Position numbers and translations under genes: made by a program. The notes beneath the pieces were generated by a model. The model searched no databases. It saw only the letters and a list, made by a program, of their open reading frames with translations, and was not told where the DNA came from. DNA of 21,386 nucleotides from Phoronis australis (taxonomy: Eukaryota > Phoronida > Phoronidae): NCBI GenBank assembly GCA_002633005.1, contig NMRA01001183.1:5614-26999 (forward strand). Reading direction: 5' to 3'. Positions 1 to 10,300 of this stretch are shown here, one piece after another (position 1 is the first letter of the stretch; each line of letters begins with the position of its first letter).

Positions 1-390
1 CTCACAGATTTTGTGTGCACAGGCCGACGGTCGTTAGCTCTACCGTGGAGTATTATAGTCCAAGGCTCGATCTACATGTTGGGGACGAGGTGAACTACCC
101 GGGCTGTGTGAAATTTCTGGGTCTAACGGAGACACTGACGTAGTGGTCAGCCAGCTTGCTGTATCAAGACTATAGTCAAAATCCAAATTCGTTTTATCGT
201 GTCCCAGTCAATAATAACGGCATGCTAAAGTTTTTTAATTTCCGTACTTAAGGAACCTAACAATCACGTGTTTTGTACATACGCGCACGCCGCAGATCAC
301 ATCTCGGAAATTGCCGATTTGACAGATGACAATGAATGAGCACAATGAAATTAAACGTCGTTTTACAGCTTGTAAGATTCATAATAAATG
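1..390. other. Non-coding region, possibly the rest of a dispersed element
   Basis: No TEX11 exon is found here. It directly adjoins the dispersed repeat at 391-839 and, up to about 310, looks richer in GC and CpG than the introns. It may belong to the same element, since the second copy of that repeat is cut off at an N and its full extent is unknown. A plus-strand ORF at 326-607 spans the boundary and is not supported as a gene. Confidence 0.3.
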
Positions 391-839
391 TATTTTGAAT
401 ATTGCAATGCATGTGTTCCAAAATCTAAATAACTTGGGTTATATATTTTTGTATTCGTGCGCGCCGAATGAAAGTAATCGTGAGTGTTGCTGTGTTGCAA
501 AATCTCTTATCCTGGGCCGATTTGAAAAATTCAAAGTTGTACTCATATTTGTTTTCGCTCCTCTTTTCAAATATTACAGTAAAAACTACGTAAAACTCTC
601 CTCATAAAAAGTACAGTCTGCTAGCTAGATTGTAATCATCTGATCTTATCCGCATGAGCGAAGCCAATTATCCTCGCTCGTGACTCGATGAATAGAGCAG
701 CTTGGCGGCATCCCTTTGATCGTGAGCCGAGCGCGACTCAGCCAAGGTGGATAAATACGGTCTAGTTCAATCTTCCAAACCCCACCGTTTACCTTGACCA
801 TTAGGACCAATCTTATTTAGTGGGAATGTTTATAGCATG
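391..839 (-). repeat. Dispersed repeat, copy A (inverted relative to copy B)
   Basis: This segment is the reverse complement, at high identity by eye, of 11660-12106. Shared landmarks include tttatccaccttggctgag and catgctat...cattcccactaaata at one end. In copy A similarity stops at 839-840, which probably marks the real element end. At the other end the sequence continues past 391, whereas copy B is broken by an N. No transposase or reverse transcriptase is visible, so a non-autonomous element is likely. Confidence 0.8.
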
Positions 840-899
840 GAGAATCTAGGGCACTTTCAGTACCTAAGCACAGTAATTATTGACTTATTTACCAGATTA

Positions 900-1031
900 A
901 TATGTCTGATAAGTGAAATTCTATTTTGTCAAATTTCTCCACAAAAATAAAGATTCATTTACCAAAATTTTAGTCCATTAGTAGCATGGCTTGTACAATG
1001 TACACGTCATAAAACAACTTTTGGTAAATAT
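900..1031 (+). repeat. Diverged repeat copy 1
   Basis: The stretch attctattttgt, then atttctcca, aaaataaagatt and ataaaacaact resembles 3031-3155 in the same order and orientation. Divergence is substantial, so this is an old repeat pair downstream of the last visible exon. Confidence 0.45.
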
Positions 1032-1121
1032 TTCCTGATTTGCCACGAAGTAATCCACTTCAGACAAATGCAATAATGACAAATTTGGCAATTAATTTGT
1101 GAAAATTAAGTGGAGACTTAC

Positions 1122-1304
1122 CATTAGCTTATGTTGCACAATTAGTGAAACTAATCTATGAATAATAGATGTCGTAGAGTCAATGAGGCAGCAACTAATA
1201 CCTTCCTTTCCATTATCCATAGCCAACAGAACTTTAAATTTAATGAACTGGTTGTACGGTGAAGTGGGATCATATTTCTCAGCCATTGCTACACATTCTA
1301 AAGC
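1122..1304 (-). CDS. TEX11: TEX11 exon 17 (last in window)
   Basis: The acceptor is cttacattttag. It encodes ALECVAMAEKYDPTSPYNQF and then IKFKVLLAMDNGKE, matching vertebrate AEAERHDPRN..TQFYIFKIAV. The frame stays open for about 27 more codons to a strong donor, ATG|GTAAGT, which I chose (61 codons, phase 0). An earlier donor, GAAG|GTATTA at 1202, would drop a hydrophobic tail that I cannot match to the family. No later exon is visible in 1-1121. Confidence 0.85.
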
Positions 1305-4300
1305 CTAAAATGTAAGATAGGTGGTCAAATTAATTTAAAGCTGTACTGTCAACAGTAACTAGTTTAAAACCAATAATGAATTTTATTTCAGAGACACTGT
1401 GAATAGAAGAAAAAATAGTATGAATAGATGGCCAATAAAACTACACAATGCCATACAGATAAGTCAACTTAACATGGCTTATAGTGAAGCAAGTGTTCCC
1501 TGTAAACTGAAGGCATAATAACTGTCACAAGATCACCACACTCTCAGTTTACGTATCATACCTATTTTAAGTGCAAAAATCATATGACAGTTACTAAAAT
1601 ACTTCAATACTAAGATGTCCTAATAGCACTTAACTATAAACTGAAAGTTTCAATCACCTCAGTCAACTTTCCCAAAGCAAGCAGACAGCCAGCCTTGTTA
1701 CGGTAGATTTTAGCCAGGTTCAAGCCATCTGTTTCGTCTGTGAATACACTCAGTGAATAATTGTACCACTGCAATGCTTCAGTGAATTCACTGTTCTGAA
1801 ACACAAGAGCATGAAGTAGAATGGCCGAAGAGTGAAGAAGGAGTCTCAATTAGATCGTTTCCAGGTGGGGAAGTTTTACCCCTCCCTCAGCCTAATGCAA
1901 ACCTTAAGGTGCATGAACTGGGTAGACATTAGCAGACAGTGCATTGTGAAATTAAAATTAATTTTAAATTGACATGGAGAGTAGCTGGCATTTTGTCGTA
2001 GGCTTTGAAATATAATGGATGGACAGCCTGGAGAGACAAGTGGACACTTGAGACAAAATCTGAGAATGCAGTATTCATGTCAGGAGAGTAGGCGGGACGG
2101 GCGAGCAGAAGCAAGCAATTACTTTAAAGTTGGCTTTACTTGAGTGTTATAATTATATTGTGAAGAATTACAACACATAATATTTAAAACATAAATCATG
2201 TGGGTTATCATTGAGTGTTAAGCAAGGCATCTTACAGTGGGCTTGGAAACAAAAGATGTAACATATATTAAAATATTAGAAAGAGTAGTGCCTGTGAGGT
2301 GTATAAACAATATTTCAAAACTGATTCAACATGAAATATGCACTTTTATCGAATGACCTCAAAACACTTTGCAGCATTCTGCCACATCAAACCATGAAAC
2401 TTATTCTTCACATCAGAGTCCATAGGCTGCTTGCTATTTCTGTCTTCTGCAACAGAGGACAGAAACAGGAAAATAACATTACAAATAACATTACAAATTA
2501 CTGACACTCCATGTAGTTCAATAACTAAAATTATGACAGAGGCTGAAAAATATTGATAATAAACACTGGCAGATCAAAGTTAGAGTAAGGTGGGGTTAAC
2601 CTCAATATCTAAAGGACAAGTGTTAGCGTTACCCCTACAACAGCATACTGGCACCACTTTGTTTTTGGCCAGAACCCCCCAATATTTTGCAATAAAACAG
2701 CTACATCAGAAATAAAATCAGCAAACAAAACAAAGAATTAAAACACAGTAAAATGCATCAATTAAAAATGACAATTTCTGTATAATTAAATGACAAAGAA
2801 AAGGCTATTTGAACAGGGCCAACTATTTTTTGAAATTGAGGCCAATCTCATTAGTTCACTGAACATTTTGCCTGTTTGAAGATTTATCGTGTGTAAATTG
2901 ATGCAGTGCCAATAATGAAATGCCACTAATGACAATACACCAACAGAGGTCTCACTTTACTTAGTGAGATCCTAATGTGTTGTACCTTTGGCAAGTGTGG
3001 TAATTCTTTACTTCATTGAGCACAAAAGATGGCTATTAAGTAAAATATTATTCTATTTTGTAAGATTTCTCCATAAAAAATAAAGATTAAGTAATTATAG
3101 ACTATTTTAGGCTAGTTTGTAGCGTGTAAATGCTATAAAACATTTGGAAAATTTTCATCATTATTATCATTATCATTACTTTTCAACATTACTTTTATGC
3201 AAAAGTGGATAATCACTGTAGCTGTGTCTCAACACAAATTTTACAGGATTAAAAAATGTGAATTTTCAAATACTTTGGCAATATACAGATTTTTCTTTGA
3301 AACACAGAATAAATTCCTTCATTAAGGAGCAATTGGCATGGGCGTTGATGGTTAAAGTCAGCTGGGAACAGCAAATTGAAATTTACTTGTTTTGTTAAAC
3401 CACAATAGCTGAATGACAAGTCAGACCCATGTCATCAGTTACTTACTGGTGATACAAGACTCAATAACTTTCTTAGCGTCCTCAAGTCTCCCGAGTTCTA
3501 ACAGTGTTTCAATATGAAGCATGTCGATTTGTCCACATTCAGGTCGATTAGTGTATCTTGTTACAAGCAGCTCAATACCGGCTACGGCAAAATCCAATCT
3601 GCAGAAAAACACTTGTGAAGAAAAACAGAACATAAATTACAAGAATGACAATACCACATTGAGGTGCTTCCAAACATTTAATGGGCTCTGTGTCGGGTAA
3701 AAAGTTTGGCAAGTGACTATATCCTAGAAAAAGATAGAGCATTTCTATACTGCTTCTGGATTTTAAATGTAACATTTAATAGTCATTGTTAAATATTGAA
3801 GGGTTCTTTAGGTCAGAGACAGGAGTCAACCAAATATTTCGCCTGTCAATGGATGCTACATGCAGCCACATCAGGTCCCAGCTTGAAGTGCACACATATA
3901 TGAGACTACTACAAAGATTACTAGTCACCTGTTGTTTTGAGTCGCACATCTCACAAGGCTGATGGCAGATTCAAGTTCAAAACCTGGATCATTTATCAAG
4001 TCCTCAAAGGCTGCAAAACAAATTATGAAATAATGGTCACTGGAGCTGCTGTTTCATATTACAGAGTGAAGATCAAGTTCTTTTTGGATAATAATTGACA
4101 TTACAGCAAGTTTAATATTACTAATTCTAAAGCAATCTTAACCAGTAATTGATATTGAAATCTACATATTCAAAGATCGAGGACAACATTTACATGCGGC
4201 GTTAGTATGTTACCAAAGAGTACGAGAGGAAAGGACTGTGAATACATTGCGGTAAAGTCGCGTGATTTTCGGACACTGTATCAGTGGCCTATTTTGAGAT

Positions 4301-7300
4301 CAAGTTGGTCTTACACTTTGCAGATTATTATTTTAATGATTTATTCATATTAATGATTCATTTTCGAGCCTCAGAAGTGGGGGCATCCGTTTTCAACTCA
4401 CACCTGGAGACCACGGAAAACAATTAGCCTCTCATAGCAAGTTGTAGAATTATTAATTTCTTGATTTTACTTTGAAGCAGTTGTGTCTCAGGAGGTGCAC
4501 AACTAACTTGAAACGACCTTGACTTGTACTTCATTCCAACATATCTGCGTAAAACTAAAATACAAAAATATGATTACCACAACTTGCTAGAAAAGCCTCG
4601 CTTTCCAGGGCAGACCTATGATTTCATCCACCTTGGACCAGAAAGGGACATGAAGTATAGTCTCTTATTTTGGCTCATGTACCTTTATCATTATGAAAAA
4701 ACAAATCTTTTTGAAGGTGCTCAAGTGTTTCACATATTGACGAGTGTGCCTAAACTTGACTGTAGTCAGAGGTTGCTACCTCTTGCTCGCCAAATTATGT
4801 GAAACGCATGTCCTGAACTGTATACAATATGTTTTTGTCTGTTCTTAATGCTCTTCAGTACGACAGTTTTAATTTATGCAGAAGGCCATTTAAAAACTTA
4901 CATGGGTACAACTTGCCCAGCACTGTGTATTATGGGAAAGTTTATAGTGCTTTAGCAACATAAGGCAAATTTTAACGTTAGCACGCAAGTGCACGAGAAA
5001 GCATGCACCGTCAACCCCCAGAATATCAAGCAGTCTTGATGATGCTGTCACGGATTCAAGTGAGCCAGTCGCTATTCATGGGATTGGCTGAACGTGTTAG
5101 AAGAGATAATTGCTGTCATAAATCAACATGCCTGTCAAAGTCAAAAAATAAACAATAAGTAAGGCGAATGACCAACAAAACTGTTTTAAAAATTGAAAAG
5201 AAAATAGTAGCCGTCTTTGAATTTTTAAAATCAATTCATTACAAGAGTAATTAGCGGATAGGTTTTCTTCAGTATCTCGGCTAAGCCACGAGCATTAATT
5301 TATGAATTGATTAATCACTGTTGGGCTCAGGCTCACTTAGGTGTTAAGGTAACAAAACTCCAAATGTTAGCGTAAGAGTTGTCTCACCTCACCTTTGCAA
5401 CACTGAGACACACTGCCATTTGTGTGGAGCAAAACTTTGGCCATTAAGTAAATTCCAGAAGTAGAAGGCTTTACCTGCAAATTGTACATACGTCTGAAGT
5501 TTTCGTTGGAAATCTCATAACAAACTCAATAGCGCCAAATGATATTGATGATAATAATAATAATAATAATAATAACATAATAATAAAAATAATACATTAT
5601 TAGAAAATTAATTTATTTTACGAGCAAGTGTGTTTCTTTCAGGAATATTTTGCAAACATTTCCAGAACTTAGAGCACAGTCCATTTTTGCTGAACAAAAT
5701 CTTTAATTTCTATTTTGTAGTACTGTATCAATTTCAATGTTTTATACATTGTTTAACCCAATCCAACCAGAGCAGTAAATATTATAGAACACATTATTAT
5801 TTACTGATCTCTGCATGTTTAATGGACAGGATGTCAAAATTGAGAAACCCAAAAAACCCGAGATGGAAAGTATTAAGCTATACATGGGCATTTTAGAACA
5901 AATTTAAAATTAAAGTTGAAAAGTTGGGGAGAGCATTTACCTATTAAAAAGTTGATCTCAGTTCATAAATTTACTGTTACTTGAGATGAAATGTCCCAGA
6001 CTATTGCCAGTTGGATTGGGGCTCAGAGTCAAAATACGAGGTTAAATGGCACCTCTGACACAACTTAGAACGCTGAAAATCCTGACTGTACAGTTCAGAG
6101 GCATGTGTATACGTGTAAATGAACATCCTCGGCATTTAAAAGCGAAAATTTGGACAAAAGGGTTAAGCCAAACATGTACGAGACAGTATAGTACAGAGTT
6201 TGGTATTTAAAGACACCTTAAGTCTATTTAAAAAACACCAGTTCATCAAAAAAGTCATGAGATGAAAGACACCGCAGTCAGACACGATTGATGACAATTA
6301 GTATGGAGCATAAAAACCACAACTGCATATTTCTAAATTTTCGAAAAATACCAGCTATTAGCATCAAAAGAAAACCAAAATGCCAACTACTCACACTGTT
6401 TGCTAATGTAACAGCATCTAATGCTTGACTGCCGTACTTGTTAACATCCCACTCTATGAAGACATTGGTGAGGAGACGCAGAGTTCTTGCCTTAAAGTTA
6501 AATGAAGAATGAATTTGTCACGAGTGAACTATGAAAAACATGAGGTAAAGAACACTACACAGCTGCACTATTGTGTAGTTACCCCAAGGCTGCATCAAGT
6601 GTTTCTGACATTATTTATAATGACACGATTTGGACTAAAACTGCGCAGTCAAATATATTTCAGGTCTTGTGTATTTTTCCAATTCAGGTAACCAAGGGGC
6701 ATTTTAGCGCCCCAAGCTTTTACAAAATTATGTGTTTGGTTTAATCGGTGTGTGGTGACAATGGCTGTGTATGCTCCCACGGAGTTAAGGGTGTAAGAGC
6801 TCTACCTAGCCTGGTAATAATCTTCAAAGTACTAATAGTATGGTATTCAATATGATAGTTAAAATCTGGTCCATTCATTGTGATTTTTGATTTTGGCTTT
6901 GAGTTCATTTAACTGGATCAAAATGATGTCACACAAAACAAACCCATACCTGCTGTCCCAAATTTTAGAGAGCTCAGCTGCTTCAGAAGCTCCTTTTTAG
7001 CATTATCTGAATTCTGTTTCACAAAGATAAAATAAATACAAGATCGAGTGAGCTTCCCAACACTATGCAACTACCACCAGTCAGGTCAGACAAGGGGTCC
7101 AAGGCAATGATTTAGCCAGATAAGTGTTCGTAAGAAAACTCAGTGAAATAACATTAATTGTAATAAAACTATGTAGCACAGACAGCTTATGACATTGCTG
7201 AACAGCTATCAAGCAGCATGTTTCAATAGAAGTAAACTGAGTTAGGTTTATTGCTTTTCTGGCTCCAGCCAGAACAGGCATTTCACAGAAAATAGTCGGG

Positions 7301-10300
7301 TAATTAGTATAGCTTAGTGCTGTGTCTTTGTTACATGTTGACACTACTCTGATGGTTAGGCCTGACCCGCCAATTCCCTCATCCTGAAATTATATCTCTT
7401 CTTTGAAGAGGTAGAAAAATGCAATTGTACTAGTTTTCAAAAAGTAGGGCAGCTAAAACACTTCAAAGCCGAGTCAATTCAATGAAGCACATTTTATCGT
7501 GCCAGCACTCAGCTTTTGAAATTTCTATGTCTGCACTGTGCAATGCACTCTAAAACCGAGTAAAACTTTGTTCAGATCAGAATGACTGACAAACTAATTT
7601 TAGTGTAAGTTATAGCAATTAGTACAACAGAAGCTACAACCTTGGGACAACTGCCACACAGATGCACGGCATTGTGTGAAAATACTGCAAATCAGAGGGG
7701 TTCGGTTAGAGATGTTGTATTCCGGAAAGTAGGTATTAAGAGTCAAACAAATTTTTAAATCTTGAAGTACTTACCAACACCAGTTCCGTTTTAAAAATTA
7801 AGTCAAATCTGTATGGAATGCTCTAAAATATTCATTTTCTGAGGATTTACAATATTTATAACTTTTTAACGACAACAGTTGATTTGTTTCTTATAATCAT
7901 GCACCCAACAAAATTCTTTTAGAATCTATGAGTGATATTTTTTCTTAGTAGTATGTGTTAGAAGAAACTATAAGCGAAAACTCCACGATTTAAGGACACA
8001 ATGTAGCAGACAAGGGATATTTTATTTCCATAAAAGATTGTTAGGAGCAAATTTTATATATTACCACGTTCAGCTTCTGGTCATCAGACATTTTGAAAAG
8101 ATCATGGGGAATGACGATAATATTTCAACACCTTAGACAAATATGTAATAATTTTTGTCCAAAACTGATAAGATTTTACCATTATAACAGTTCAAAAGAT
8201 GTGTCCATTATTTCACCTGTTTGGAAGAGTCTACGACAACTTGACCAATATGATAACTTTCCTGTAGCCAGGCAACACTCTCTTCATACTTCTGTGACTC
8301 GTAGGCTTCAACACCAAAATTGTAGCACATCATGGACACAGCAAATTGCTGGAATCACATTCAGTTTATACAATGTGAGAAATGATACTCAAGGTTTCCC
8401 AGCCACCAGCAACCATGGCCAAAGTCCAGACTATTTTAGGCCATACCTAAGCAACATTTCAACCCACTGTAGCCCATGCAGGAAATCAATTCTCAGAACA
8501 CAAAAAACACAGTTTACTTTAACTATTTAATGTTCTGGTACATGCTTGACGTCTACATCATACTTTTGGTTTGCGGAACTCCATATATTTATATTAATTT
8601 CATTTTTATAGAAATCAATGAAAAAGTTCAAAATACATACTAATTTAGAAAGTAAAATATGACGAACTGAGCAAGGGGTATTTGAAAAGGTACCACCCCT
8701 TCAAATTTGCCTTTGTTGATATCATGTTACACATATGGTGAAGTCACACACGTCAGTTTGTGCTGCGTAACGAGTGTCACATATACAACACAATTGAAGG
8801 TTAAAACTAATGTTCATAGACATATTTAATGCAGACGCTACTTGTGACTCTGTTAATGTATAAGTATCAAGACAATGGAACATAATTTTACTGCTTTATC
8901 AATAATAGCCCAGGTTGTCAGATACAGTCAGCTGAGAAGAAACAAACAAAAACTAAATCTACTGGTAATACAATATATAATTGTGTTGCTACTAATCAGC
9001 ACATTTATATCATTTATCGTAACCTACTTTGCTCGGGGTATACCACGAGCTATGTTGCAGAGTAAAACAATTTTTGTTCGCCAAAACATAATGCTTTCCA
9101 ACGCTTTATGGGCTTAACTCTTATTATTGTACATTGTATTTTTCATAATAAACATCAAAAATTTTTGTAAGAATTATTAGTCTTCATACATGTCACATGT
9201 TCCTTATGTTATATGAACTACGAGTCATGTGACCAACATATATGAAGTGTATCAAGATGTATATTAATTAACTTATAAACTAATACTTGTAAAACTTGAG
9301 CTGGCTTTCATGAATGACCATGCAATCAATGACGAGTAACATTGTTTTCACTCCTACCCTTAAGCCTAAAAATTCAGTGACAAACATGGGGATAATCAAT
9401 AAGCAATTACACGCTAGTGCCTGTCATTATGCTTAAGAGTACTCTTGATTGCACACAGTAATTAAAATGTTTTAAATAAGGCAATCCAGGCCCCAGGACA
9501 ATAACATCAAAACTGTATAGTATTAAGTTAACACCTGACTTTAATTTCTAAAGAAAATATTAGGATACAAAGACAGAAAGTTAAAAAATAGTTTTTATCT
9601 TTGAGAAACACATAAAAACATTCTCTTCTATTCCAACTAGTTACAAAGTTCACAAAATGAAATGCAAAGTATGAGTTTTGTCAAAACATATTGGAATTTC
9701 AATATAACATCAATTTTAGTCAAAACTAAAACAAAATTGAAAATATCCATTTTAAGTATAGCTTAAGAATTTCTGGTGGTACACTAACAAAATGAATACT
9801 GAAGTGAAGTGAAAAATTACTTTTTATAAACTTTGAAAGCACAACTGCAGTACGCACAATGAGATTAACATCTACAAAATGTCCTAGTTTTAGTGAAGCC
9901 AAACACGATACAGCTTCAGTGTTGCCTGTAAACGGTATATATTGTGATCGTCAATGTCTAGCAGAGAGGAAATGCGCCTATTCTAAGTAAGGTTATTTTT
10001 GGAGTGCAACTAATCATGCAACATAACACGACTGAGACTGCAGTCAGCGGAACTGGCAAACAAACGTCTAACCACTTACTGGCAGCATAATGCTGTAACA
10101 AACACTATTTAGTTCTATTCATGCATCAAACCACTATCTCTGACTCATACACTCTCCTTTGCCAGCCGTCTGATATTCGTTTCATTACAAGAACCGATGC
10201 ATCAGTTGTTCCCACACATTATATATATATCAGTCCTCAATGTCTGCTTTATTAATATTCATCTTTTTTGTGTTATTATCAGTTGGCACATCGTTAGTTT

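Noticed and set aside
326-607. 93-codon plus-strand ORF
   Set aside because: It lies mostly within dispersed repeat copy A; no coding signature is seen.
4524-4802. 92-codon plus-strand ORF
   Set aside because: No recognisable domain, no splice or promoter support, and it lies in an intron. It could be a decayed element, but I cannot support this.
8065-8076. 12-nt microexon (KLNV) between exon 9 and exon 10
   Set aside because: It has ag/GT borders and fits the phase, but the acceptor tract is poor and the family alignment does not need four extra residues.
8093-8530. 145-codon plus-strand ORF
   Set aside because: It overlaps the well-supported TEX11 exon 8217-8348 on the other strand and has no family resemblance.
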